Shown here one piece after another: positions 33,355-44,674 of a stretch of DNA of 64,000 nucleotides (positions are counted from its first letter, which is position 1; the number at the start of each line of letters is the position of its first letter). A program made the position numbers and the translations under genes. This stretch comes from Euphorbia lathyris (taxonomy: Eukaryota; Streptophyta; Magnoliopsida; Malpighiales; Euphorbiaceae): positions 55,615,001 through 55,679,000 of the forward strand of contig NC_088916.1 in NCBI RefSeq assembly GCF_963576675.1, read 5' to 3'. The notes beneath the pieces are model-generated. The model did no database searches, was not told where the DNA came from, and was given only the letters and a program-made list of their open reading frames with translations.

Positions 33355-35331
33355 ATGCAGGTTAGCTTGACATGCATGGAGAAGTCAAAACTTTGGTACA
33401 TAGACAACGCATGCTCAAGACACATGACAGGTGATGAAACACAATTCATCACACTAGAGCTTAAACGAGGTGGAAGTGTAAGCTTTGGAGACAATAAGAA
33501 GGGAAAGTTAGCTCAGCTCGAAGAAGATGAACCAAGCTCAGCTTCCGCTGATCATCCAGGAGCCTCTGAGTCATCAATACAAGGGCTGACCAAAGGTAAG
33601 TAAGAAGTTGAAATTACATTTGCTGACCAATCTATTCCTGTAGAGATTGTAGAAACACCTGTTCCAAACGACTCAACACTACCTAAGGAAATAAAAATTC
33701 CAAAAGGACACTCAGAAAAATCTATTATTGATGCTGCTGACAACAAGCTGATGACAAGAGATCAGCTTAGGAAGTTCCTCAGCAACGTAGCATTCGTCTT
33801 AGTGCATGAGCCAAAGAACTTTGCCGATGCTGAGCACAATGAATATTGGATCAATGCCATGCAATAAGAGCTTGATCAATTCACCAGGAATGAGGTATGG
33901 GATTTAGTACCTAAGCCTAGAAATCAAAAGCCCATAGGAACTAAGTGGGTTTTTAGAAATAAACTTGATGAGCATGGAAACGTAGTCAGAAACAAAGCTC
34001 GACTTGTAGCCCAAGGCTATAGTCAGCAAGAGGGTATTGACTATGGAGAAACTTTTGCACCAGTTGCTAGGCTAGAAGCTATACGTATATTATGTGCCTA
34101 TGCCAGTTTCATGAACTTTAAATTATACCAAATGGATGTTAAGAGTGCATTTCTTAATGGCTTTATAAACGAAGATGTATACGTTAATCAACCTCCTGGG
34201 TTTGAAGATCCAAAATTTCCAAACTATGTTTATAAACTCAAGAAGGCCCTCTATGGCCTAAAGCAAGCTCCAAGAGCTTGGTATGAGAGGTTAACCAACT
34301 TCCTGCTGACCAGGAACTATGTCAGAGGAAAAGCTGACACAACCTTGTTCATTAAGAAAAAAGGTAAACATACCCTACTTGCACAAATTTATGTAGATGA
34401 TATAATATTTGGTGCTACTGACGAATCATTGTGTAAAGAATTTAGCAAACAGATGCAAACTGAGTTCGAGATGTCCATGATGGGTGAGCTCAACTTCTTC
34501 CTTGGACTTCAGATTAAGCAAGGTAAGAATGGCATCTTTATAAGTCGGTCCAAGTACACCAAAGAGATGTTAAAGAAATTTGATATGGAAGATTGCAAGC
34601 CCATATCAACCCCAATGGGTACTGATACTGTCCTATGCAAAGATGAGAAAAGTAAGTCAATAGATAGTAAACTTTATCGAGGTATGATAGGTTCCTTACT
34701 TTATCTCACAGCTAGTAGACCTGATATACAGTACTCAGTATGTTATTGTGCAAGATATCAAGCTGACCCTAGGGAATCTTACCTAATTGCTGTAAAAAGA
34801 ATTTTTAGATATTTGCAGAGCTCAGTTGATACAGGTTTATGGTATCTAACCTCAAATGACTTCACACTCATTGGATATACTGATGCTGACTACGGACGAG
34901 ATAAGATAGAACGTAAGAGTACTTCGGGAGGATGTCATTTCCTTGGAAGCTGTCTAGTATCATGGTTCAGTAAGAAGCAATCATCCGTAGCCCTGTCTAC
35001 AACTGAAGCTGAGTACGTAGCTGCTGGAAGCTATGTTGCTCAGGTCCTATGGATAAAGCAACAGCTTGAAGATTATGGAGTGAAAACCGAAACAATAGAG
35101 ATCAAATGTGACAACAAGAGTGCCATTGATCTATCTAAGAATCCAATTCAACACAGCAGAATGAAGCATGTCAGTATAAGGCATCACTTCATTAGAGATC
35201 ACGTACTAAAGGGTGAGATCAAGCTGATCTATGTGCCAACAGATGAATAGCTTGCAGATATCTTCACCTAGCCATTGGCTCGTGAACAATTCAACATACT
35301 AAGGGAAGCTATCGGTATGTCTAATCCCCTT
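33355..35331 (+). pseudogene. Sirevirus Pol: truncated protease, RT, RNase H; integrase deleted
   Basis: Protease begins KLWYIDNACSRHMTGD; the usual DSG has become DNA. The sequence breaks off after SFGDNKKGK (about 33507) and continues in frame with an acidic linker that normally lies between integrase and RT, so the rest of protease and all of integrase are missing. RT has [20 protein letters not shown] and the Copia LKQAPRAWY motif. RNase H has [15 protein letters not shown] and ends near MSNPL. Stops lie at 33601 (TAA), 33865 (TAA), 35248 (TAG) and 35269 (TAG). Confidence 0.92.
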
Positions 35332-35857
35332 TAATAATTCTATGTGAAAAATTGAATGTTGAGTGATTGCCATACTGAGTGAATTCACATGAGTGAAATG
35401 TAGAAAATCACTTCATGCTGAGTTAATATACATGTTGAGTGATTATTCTGAGTAGATATACAAACTGTGTGATTATCCTATGCTAAGATACTAAGAGATA
35501 AGAAACTCATCTACGTAGAACTAGGTACTTAGCATCACAAACGTTCTATATTCTAGTAAAACTTAGTAAAACCCACCTGCACCATTTAATGCAAACACGT
35601 GTAATAAAAAGGGCATCTGGGGTAACGTAAGCAATAAGGCAAAGCCCATGCGCCGAACGTGTCATAAGTGACAGAATCTCTGTCGATTGAATGTCCCAAG
35701 GGAAAAACGGCTAGTCCAACGAATAAGATCGATTTAAAATCTCTATAAAAGGTGGAAGATTTCCCACTTAATCATCCTTACACTTAAATCCTTTGGCATT
35801 CCAAATCCTTCTCTCTTTCTGAATTTCAAAATCCCTCAAAAAATATCTGAGAAGAAA
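35332..35857 (+). other. spacer before the Sirevirus envelope-like ORF, with a TATA box
   Basis: About 0.5 kb without a gene, dense in GAGTGA/CTGAGT motifs. TATAAAAG at 35744-35751 lies about 107 bp before the next ATG. It is followed by a pyrimidine-rich stretch resembling a plant 5' UTR. Confidence 0.5.
35744..35751 (+). promoter_or_regulatory. possible internal TATA box for the envelope-like ORF
   Basis: TATAAAAG in a GC-flanked context (CTC before, GTGG after) at a normal distance from the ATG at 35858. No transcript evidence. Confidence 0.45.
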
Positions 35858-38842
35858 ATGTCGAGCCCTCAGAATGTCTCCGGTGGTGATTCAGGCAAAC
35901 ATCACACCGATGAAAATCCAAAATCTCCTCAGCCTAACCAAACTCCAAACAAAAACCCTCAAGCTGACCCAGCAAGCTCTTCAAAGAAGCCTAAGGAAAG
36001 GAACATGGTCAAGGTCCACAAGAAACTCAACAATCTGGAAGTTCTAAAATGCAGATGGTTCTTTTCCAACTTCATCACCGCTAAAAAACCCTTTTGTGAG
36101 TGGATTGAGAAGAATGAATGGGTAGGACTCTTCTCTCTCCCTGGGAAAACCTATCCTAGGTTAGTTAGGGAATTCTATTCCAAGCTTCATGTTGACGAAG
36201 AAGATGCTGACTACTTGGAAACTTCCGTCAAGGGTCACAAGATTACAATCACCCCATCTTACCTAGCAACCTTACTCAACCTGCCAGAAGAAGGAAAAGA
36301 GTTTAGGACAACCAAGGAAACGCTTGACCATGTCAAAGGATTCTGCAAACCAGAGAATCACAAAGGAGAGATACCCAGCACCTGTATGGGGCAAAATCAG
36401 AAGATGGCTCATTACTTATTAACCAACTTCATCTTCCCAAAACTCAGCTCAGTATCGTCGGCCTCCAATTTCGAGCAGTGCTTCATATGGCACATGCTAA
36501 CCTACAACCCACTCAACATGCCGGTATTTCTAGTCGGAGCATTTCAACGAGGAGGCAAGAAACTCAGACTGGGCTCCCTAATCACTAAAATCCTCGAAGA
36601 CTAGAAAATAAAAACGATCAATGAAACTCAGAGTTTGGGAAATGAAATTACAGCGACTCTGCTGTTAGTGTTAAAATTCAATCAGCATTTGAAGGGGACT
36701 AAAGATGTTGAGGAAGATGAAGAAGAAAATGATGCTGAACAGGAAGTGGAACCAAAGAAAAGAAAGAAAGTTGTTGATGAGTCCGCTGAGCCAGCAAAGA
36801 GAAGGAAGAAGAGAAAAGCACTTGAAACGTGCTCAAAAGATGTTGATACTGTCCCAAGGAAGATACGAGCTGTATCTAAGGGGAAGAAAGTTGATACTGG
36901 CCAAACACCTAGGTCAGCAAAGAAACGAAAAGAGCAAGATGAGCTCGAAGAGGAGAGTGAAGAAACTCCAGAACAACCTCTGCAGAAGAAACGAAGAAGC
37001 TATGTATTGAAAATTATTGAAGCTGACCCCCTTGACTGGGTTGTCCCTCCAAAGTCACACTTCGTCAGAAGTCTCGAGATTGATCTTGAACAAACCCCTA
37101 TTGAGCAAGAAGAGGAAGAACAGATAAATGACGACGCTCAGCCTGATATTGAGGAAGAAGAGTATGCTAAGCAAACACAGACTGAGGATAATGCTGAGCA
37201 AGAGGAGAATCCAAGTATGGCACTTCAAACAGTGGATGTTGAGCTCACCGAACATAACATTGCAGAAAATGAGATCAATGTTGAGCTTAGAGACAACTCC
37301 TCTTCTGACTCAAGTGAGGATATTCAAGCTGACTCTCCACCCCCTCAAGCTAAGACATTCAGAAGGCTAAAGAAGAAAGCCTACAAAGCACCTTTTATTG
37401 ATCTATTAGGTGATTCTCCGCTTCGGGACCCAATCTCTGATCTGTCTGATATCCAGTTCAGATACTTTTCCAACAATACTGAGTCTCCTCCTAAGGAATC
37501 TGGGGAAAATAAAGCCTCTGTTATTCGTACTGAGGAACAAGCCAAGACTCTGGAAAATCCAAATTATGCCGAGCAAGAGCTCGAAGTACAAGATGCTCAA
37601 GATGGGGAGCAATCTATGGAACAACCTGCTCAACTCCCCCATCATGTTGAGCAGGCCAACATCTCTATAAGTCCTTCACCACCAACTCTAAATACCCAAG
37701 ATGTTGAACACTCAGCTCTTCGTAGTGAGCTACCACAAGGCCCAACTATTGACCAACCAAACCAATCTGATAAGCAGCCAACTCCACCACCATCAAGTTC
37801 AACTTCAATTCCTACTTCTGAGTCAAATCCTGCTGGCCCATTGGTCTATCTGAGTGCCACTGAATCTGGGCGCAGAATCATTGCCTCTGCTCAGTCTCTT
37901 CTTCAGGATTTGAATCCTATTCATACAGATGCTGTTGGGTCTGCCAATCTTGAGTCCTCTCAAATTACATCCATCACTCCACTTCTGAATGAAATTTGAA
38001 GCCTCAAAGATCTCATCAGTGTTATGACCACGGTCCAGACACAGCAACCCAAGCAAGACCAGATTGCCAAGATAACTGAACTGTTGCTCATGATGGTCAA
38101 CCACATGAATGCACTTGAAGGCAAAATCCAGAGTCCATCTGACGTAAATCCAGACTATGCTACTTCTACTGAGCTCAAAGACTACTTTACTAAGCTGACC
38201 ACGGACCTGGACAACATTGGATCTATGGGTCATCCTGAGTATGCCACTTCTGCTGAGTTGAACCAACACTTCTCAAAGCTGACCTCTGATCTGAACTGCA
38301 CACGTGAATTAATTTCCTCCACTTCTCAGTGTACCATTGATCAACTGAGTGAAGCTGTGCGCCTCCTCAATGTCAATAAGGACCAGATGGATATTGACCC
38401 CATCAATACTGATTTATTTCTGAACTTTGTGCAAGACATCCATGATCAACGAAAATTCTTTGACTCAGCCGTACTCAAAATGTACCACCAATCCTATGCC
38501 CAGCTCACTGAGTCCGTCTCCTGGATCAGCAAGTCTCATGAGTACATCATTAGTGTACTGAGTAGCTCCTTACGCGTTCCTAGATCCATTCAAGATGATG
38601 GTGTTCCTATTATAGATGGCCTAAGAGAGAGTACGAAAAGGTTGAAGCGTTATTCCAACGCCCTGTCTGCTGCTGCTCGAAATGATACTTTCATTCCACC
38701 TCCACCCGATGATGGCAAAATGGGGGAGAACAGACAAGATGGAACTCAGCACGCAGGTGGTGCATCAGGCAGCAAAGAAAAAGGAAAAGGCAAGTATCAA
38801 GCTGGGGAGCAAGCTCACGCTACCTCAAGAAAGAAAAAGTAG
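35858..38842 (+). pseudogene. Sirevirus envelope-like protein
   Basis: About 994 codons in one frame with two stops, TAG at 36602-36604 and TGA at 37997-37999, each one transition from TGG. The N-terminal 250 residues hold a putative plant transposon domain (CRWFFSNFITAKKPFCEW ... FYSKL ... ITPSYLATLLNLPEEG). A lysine-rich stretch with KKRKK motifs (possible nuclear localisation signal) follows, then a long acidic, Pro/Gln-rich region. The C-terminal 270 residues are heptad-rich and end in a Lys/Gly tail. No clear membrane segment. Envelope-like ORFs after RT-RNase H are typical of the SIRE1/Maximus group. Confidence 0.82.
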
Positions 38843-39117
38843 GAAGAAAAAGTAGCTTAGTCATACTTCAGGACTTAGCATGTATTTTTGCTTAATATCT
38901 TTTTCTTCCTTGAGGTAGCGTGAGCTTGCTCCCCAGCTTGATACTTGCCTTTTCCTTTTTCTTTGCTGCCTGATGCACCACCTGCGTGCTGAGTTCCATC
39001 TTGTCTGTTCTCCCCCGTTTTGCCATCATCGGGTGGAGGAGGAATGAAAAAGTAGGAAGAAAAAGTAGCTTAGTCATACTTCAGGACTTAGCATGTATTT
39101 TTGCTTAATATCTTTTT
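38690..39117. repeat. inverted plus direct duplication at the end of the envelope-like ORF
   Basis: Bases about 38690-38835 (end of the ORF) recur inverted at about 38902-39045. The following 70 bp (38834-38903, GTAGGAAGAAAAAGTAGC onward) recur in direct orientation at 39047-39116. Near-identity implies a recent single rearrangement. Confidence 0.85.
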
Positions 39118-39553
39118 TTGTGCACCTTGATGTTTTGTATGCTTAACGAGTTAAGCTATGGTAAGTACCATTCTATCCAAATTATCCAAATACCATGCCT
39201 AATGTTATGTGCTAAAAACTGATAAATCAGAATTGAACAAACAAGTAAAAGTAAAACATACTCAGTATACGTTAAACACTAAAACAATCTGTGCATCAAA
39301 CTGAGTATTTAACCATTTCTGAAAAACTGACCTAGATTAGATCTTGGAAGGTCTAGAATTGAACTAAGTCAGTGAATGCAATGTCTTAAGTTTATTCGAT
39401 TAAATCTTGGAAGTTTTAGAATTAAGTTAGGACAAATTGATGCAACCCTTACGGGGGAGCAATTTCAGAAATATGAAAAATAATTCAATCATGGGGAATT
39501 TCAAAACTGAGTTCTATAATTATGTATTTTGCCAACATCAAAATGGGGGAGTT
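39118..39553 (+). other. Sirevirus 3' region and polypurine tract
   Basis: No gene seen. AAAATGGGGGAGTT at 39540-39553 is the polypurine tract and directly precedes the LTR start. Confidence 0.75.
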
Positions 39554-40983
39554 TGTTGAAACACCGTTCCACAAGATTTTGATTTGACAAAATCATCCAT
39601 GATTAAGGGACAATTAAATTTAAGTGCTTTGATTTAATTGTACTAATTTGTTTGTTCAATGTTGAGCATAAACTTAAATACAAAAAGATATAAAAAGTAA
39701 GACAGGACGAAGTCAGCATGAGATCAAAGAACAAGCTGAGTAGAATCAAAGCTCAGTATCAAAGAATAGAAGTCTGAAGTTCAACAAAGTAAAGAAAAAT
39801 GGAACTCAGCATTAAAAGCCCTCTCAAAAGCTGTCTTGCAAAATAGAACTCAGCATAGAAGTTGACAACAAACAAAGACAACGAATAAAGCAGAAACTGA
39901 GTAAATCTTCAGGACAGCATGAGAGATCCGTTCACTAGAAGATAAGTTTTGCAAACCTTCTGCACCAATAATTGAATCCTCGGAAATACGCAATAGACAC
40001 ATTCCGAGATGTATGGGTCAATGGATTATTGCTAAAAGACAACTGCCACAAAAAGACAACGTCTGCAGGAACAAGACAAGCCTGACGCCTGAAGAATTCA
40101 GAGGATAGGATTGGCCTGTAAAATCTGAAGCTGACCAGAATCTGTCTCCCAAAAGAGCCGTTTTGGAATTAACGGCTAAATCATTTCAAATGATCATTCT
40201 CCAGGTCTTCATCTATATAAAGACAATCAAACTCCTTGGATCATCGCCGAAGCACATAAAAAAAATACAAGAGAGAAAAATACAAGTTCAAAGCACTTCA
40301 AAACAAGAAAAATATCTTACACTCATTTTCTATTCCTGTGTAAATGCTAGATTGATTGTCTGTAATCATCTAAGGTGTTCTTCTTCTGAAAGAGAACAAA
40401 TTGTATCAATTGAGATATTGAGAGTGTTGTGCTGAGTGTTTGGTTGTAAACATTCAGTGGTAGAGAAATCTAAGTACCAGGTTGTGGTACTTAGTAGGAG
40501 TTGAGTAGAAGAATAGAGGATGGTACTCTTGCATATTCAACGGCCTGTAATCGGTTTGTGCTCTACCTTTAAAGAGCTCAGTATTGGATTCTAAAAGCCC
40601 GGAGGACTCTGGGGACTGGACGTAGGCAGAGAGGCCGAACCAGGATAAGTGATACTGAGTAATTTCTAACTCTCTCAAATATATATATCTGTGCTTGTGT
40701 TGATTGTTGTATTTACTCAGCATATAAACTGTTAGAAACTAACATTGAGTAAATCGAAGTGCTGAGTTGGAAACTGACTACGAGAGAGTCAATTCCCATC
40801 TCTCAAGTAGAACAGTCTTAGTCAGCATCTGACTAAAGCTGCCTTACGCTAGGCTCACCCAAGCTGACCAAAGCTGAGTTGTTCAAGTTATTGAAATAAC
40901 TAAGTCAGCTAGATTAATTAGCGAAAAAGTTATATTAGTTCCTAACCCCCCCCCCCCTTGGAACTAATCACACGGGACCAACA
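39554..40983 (+). repeat. 3' LTR of the Sirevirus (1430 bp)
   Basis: TGTTGAAACACC to GGGACCAACA. TATATAAAG at 40214-40222 is a good TATA box. It contains a 12-base C run near the end and many GCTGAGT/ACTCAGC motifs. The 5 bp after it, ATCTT, are the expected target duplication; the partner lies outside the window. LINE coding sequence starts at once after the LTR. Confidence 0.88.
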
Positions 40984-42566
40984 ATCTTTGAGATGATTTT
41001 GAATGTGAAATTGCTCATAACAATCGGCCTATACTGTTCAATTGTCGAGGCACCAGGGACTTTGGGGATAAATGCCATCAAGCTTGAATTCAGCCCACCA
41101 GAGATTTTCCCATGCTGAAAGAACCACTGAACCATTTTACACACGTCACTACCCACAATGCTCCAATAGGACTGAAAGAAATGACCGGTGAAACCGTCAG
41201 GGCCAGGAGAGCTAGAAGGATCCATGGAAAAAACCGTATGACGGATGCAATCCTCATCAGGGCAGACAGTTAGAGAAGTGTTCTCAAAATCCGTCACAAC
41301 TCGAGGAACCATATCAGAAATCAGAGACAAATCCACCGGATTCCCACCTGTGCTGGCGAACAGGTTATCATAGTAAGAGATAATATGATTAGAAATAATA
41401 TTTGGATCAGTGTGAGAAACCCCATCAATTGTTAAGGCAGAAATTCCCATATACGATTTTCGCATTGCAGAGTCACGTTGAAAGTAGCTTGTATTACGGT
41501 CACCCTCAGCAAGCCACCGCACTCGGCTTTTTTCTTTCAAATATGTTTCTTGCTGAAGCAAGTGAAGGTCCAACTTCTCATGAGCGGCCAACTCACGTTC
41601 CTGAAGATTCAATGACCATCCAGCAGATTGAATAGTCTACTGAATATCTGCAAGGGAGCTGCGCGCCTCATCAATGTTAGCATTGAAGTTACCAAAAATA
41701 TTAATATTCCAATTTCTCAAAATAGTCCTCAGACCACGTAACTTATGACACAACAAAGGAGCCGACAGAAGAGCAGGGGCAGGGCCATCCCAATGATTTT
41801 TTATTATCCCATAAAGCTCAGGATTACTAACCCACATTTTTTGAAATCTGAACCGAGAAATCCTACCAGAAGTAGTCGAAAATTTGAACAGAAGGGGGTG
41901 GTGGTCCGAGTGATGACGCGTCAGCCCCACATAACATGAATTCCAAGTTTCCATAAAATCAGTCGAAACTAAAGCCCTGCCAAGCCGAGAATTGACACGT
42001 GCCTCACCAGTTCTCCCATTACACCAAGTGAAGAAACAACCAGTAGAGGGAATATCCAGCCAATCCTCATCATCCACAAAATTCCTGAAGTCACGACAAG
42101 GTCTTATAGCCGAAGGTCGTCCTGTTTTCTCATGAGCCCCAAGGATTGCATTAAAGTCCCCAATTAACAACCATCTACCTTGTAAATTAAATTTGAGAGC
42201 ATTTAGAGTCAAAAAGAGGTCAACACGCCTGTTTGCCCAAATACTGCCATACACAATTCCATAATAATGTTTAATGCCATGCACATCCTGTTGCAAAACC
42301 ACAAACTGTTCATGCTGAAGAATTACAGAGATTGCATCAGCCATAGCAATCCTTTGAAGAATCCAAAGAGTTGGTTTATCATGCAGATTAACAGAGATCA
42401 GTCTCATGCCAATGTTGGCCCAAAATGAAGGACGAATTGCCTCAAAATCAACCATTGGTTCTGCTAAACAAAGAAGATCAGGTTTATGTTGCCTACATGA
42501 ATCAGAAAGGTACCTCTGAGTGTTAGGGTTGAGGATCCCCCTACAGTTCCAGAACAGAACTGTCAT
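40984..42566 (-). pseudogene. LINE ORF2: endonuclease and start of reverse transcriptase
   Basis: The N-terminal APE-type endonuclease is recognised by LFWNCRG, LCLAEPMV, LIGDFNAIL and the catalytic HHSDHHPLLF. A TAG at 41637-41639 (one transition from CAG) interrupts the frame before RT. The RT part has WLAEGDRNTSYF, SSSPGPDGFTGHFF and FIPKVPGAS...YRPI. It ends in FKIISKI at the Copia junction, before the catalytic FADD box. Confidence 0.92.
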
Positions 42567-43774
42567 TCAAAATGAATAGGGGGTTTGATGGCCCGTTTCA
42601 CCCGGGATTTCTCTGCCTCATGTTTTCCGCCTTTGCGTGCTTTAATTGACGTCACAGTGTGCCACATTTCATCTTCTTGCTTTGCCTGGTCTGCCCAGGA
42701 AAGAGTGGGAGAAATATTGTTGTTGCCAGGAGAGTCAGGCCTCTCCACTTCATCAACCGGCTCTAATTGTCCCAAGGGGCTCCCAGCGAACACAAGCTCT
42801 TTGTTAGGGCTGACCTTCTCAACATCAATTTTCTCAGCAAGGTCAGAAACAATTCTGGATGTGGCAATTGCCACCGGGACAATTGCACGATTCTCATCAG
42901 GAGGAGAAGGTTTCTTAGTCGGCGGTTTTTGAAAAGATCGACTCTCCGGTGGTTTTTTATTTTTCATGCAGTCATATGCCGAATGACCAATAGAAGAGCA
43001 AACTTTACAGAACTGAGGAAGCCTTTCATAAACCACTTCAATCCAGATGTTTTTCCCTGCTCTCTCAACTCCAAGCTTCGTCGGTAGTTCTCCTGCCAAA
43101 TCCACATCCAATAGCAGTCTAGCAAAATGCCCAAAATCACCCTCAAGGGTGGCTTTGTCAAACCGAATCAATCCCCCAATCCCTGTTGCAATGTCCGAAA
43201 GAATTTGTCTATCCCAATATTCCCATGGAAGAGAGTAGAGGCGAACCCAAACCTGTGCATTAGTGGAACGTTCGGCATAAGGATCAAAATCTGGCACCCA
43301 AGGTTGAAGACGAAAAGTGCCCGGACGGGTATTCACAATCCACTTGTTGACAACCATATCATGTGCTTCTTTGGAAGGCAAGATTACTTGAAAATATCCT
43401 TTACCAACCGCAATTAGCCTCCACTGAGCAGTGATTCCCCAAATTTTGGTTAAACTCGCCTTGAGGTCCGCCACTTTCTAAGGGGAATCCCCTTTAGATA
43501 GAACAAGTCTTCCGATAAGAGCGTGTGAGCAGAGAGCTAATCTCATCTCATAGGCAGATTGCGAAATCCGAATGGATTTCAGGCCTCCAATGTCAGTAAC
43601 CGTAGCAGAGGACTGATGAACCTCAGGAATGCCTCGTTTAACAACAGAGGAGAAAGACGGCACGGGTTTGTCACCAGTAAGGGGCTGATGAGACAGATCC
43701 GAAGCAAAACGGAGCTTAGGATTGAAGAGAACTTCGATACTAAGGAAATCATCCGGAGGAGGAGCCATGATCAC
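42563..43774 (-). pseudogene. LINE ORF1 (DUF4283 and zinc knuckle)
   Basis: Nucleic-acid-binding chaperone of plant L1 elements. It starts MIMAPPPDDF. A DUF4283-type domain includes RPGTFRLQPWVPDFDP and VWVRLYSLPWEYW, then FCKVCSSIGHSAYDC forms a CCHC knuckle. A TAG at 43478-43480 interrupts the frame early (Trp expected). The rest is open to the stop at 42563-42565, which overlaps the ORF2 start as ATGA. Confidence 0.88.
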
Positions 43775-43800
43775 AAAAGAGAGAAATAGATCTGATTATA

Positions 43801-44674
43801 TAAATAATACGTTTAACCATAAAAAAGTACTTTGTGTCTGATTATATAAAAAAAAGTACGAAACACCGTTTTATAAACTCTTCTATTATTACAACAATCC
43901 TAGTGGAAAGACAGTTGGATGCAATCTTCCACGAGAATAATACGTTTCACCGTCCTATCTTCCAGCAACCTCTATCCCGATTTCGAGCTATACGACCCTT
44001 TTTTTTTTAAACTATACTGCCCATTTTTAATATAATGCCAAATCAGTCTATCTTCCCCTCTCTTCCACGGTACTATAGTGTTGAGAATTATACCAACCTC
44101 CTCCCTATTCACAACTGCCAAATTAAATTGAATTGAAAGGTTTTCTTCAAATAATTGTTTAGGTGCAAATATAGATTGTGTGGGAGAATCAGAAAATTAT
44201 AGATTGGTGCAAATAAATATTTGTATTTGTACTTTGATTGGTCGCATAACAAATTTCCATTTTCCACCTCCCAAAAAACAAGATTTCTGCAAAGATATTT
44301 TGGAAAATGACTCGACCCGACCATGGCAAGCGAATTAGACAAAACGCCGACGTAGCACCTCCTGATTCATAAATCGAATACTGTACACGTGCCACGTGAG
44401 CTCAAGATTAGATAACCCAAGTCCCACGTGGGAAATTCCAAACCACACTAAACCCCTCTCTTTCTCTCCTTATTATCCACAATCCTTCATTTCCTCCATT
44501 TATTATCCCATCTGAAACCACCACACACATTCTACATTTATTTTCTCTGCAACAAATGATTCCGATTCTCCACATGGCGGAACTCCGTAAATCCATCTCA
44601 GTATCAAAAGCATTACCCAAAAATTAGATGCATTTTCAATTTCTTCTTCTACTTCACATCTCTCTCTGCCCAAA
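43801..44674 (+). promoter_or_regulatory. upstream region of the LON-domain gene with G-boxes
   Basis: No gene in this interval. CACGTG occurs at 44393-44398 and within the palindrome CCCACGTGGG at 44423-44432, and ACACGTGCC lies at about 44385. These G-box/ABRE-like elements lie 240-290 bp above the ATG, followed by CT-rich tracts typical of plant leaders. No clear TATA box. Confidence 0.5.

Larger units (their letters stand above)
18185..40983 (+). mobile_element. Sirevirus-type Ty1/Copia retrotransposon, interrupted
   Basis: The element enters the window inside gag at 18185, is interrupted by the Athila element (19326-33037), and ends with its 3' LTR at 40983. An envelope-like ORF after RT-RNase H, a long 3' region and a PPT of the form ATGGGGGAG point to Sireviruses. 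gag and pol lie in one frame. Protease is truncated and integrase deleted. It sits inside a LINE, whose ORF2 resumes directly at 40984. The 5' LTR and start of gag should lie left of the window, beyond the Tat element. Confidence 0.9.
40984..43800 (-). mobile_element. LINE (L1-type non-LTR retrotransposon), truncated by the Sirevirus
   Basis: Minus-strand ORF1 and ORF2 in the L1 order. The 5' end is near 43800, just upstream of the ORF1 ATG at 43774. The element stops inside RT at 40984 where the Copia element inserted, and the remaining 3' part should lie beyond the left end of the window. Confidence 0.9.

Noticed and set aside
38892..39077. Minus-strand open frame
   Set aside because: Inverted copy of the envelope-like ORF end, not a gene.
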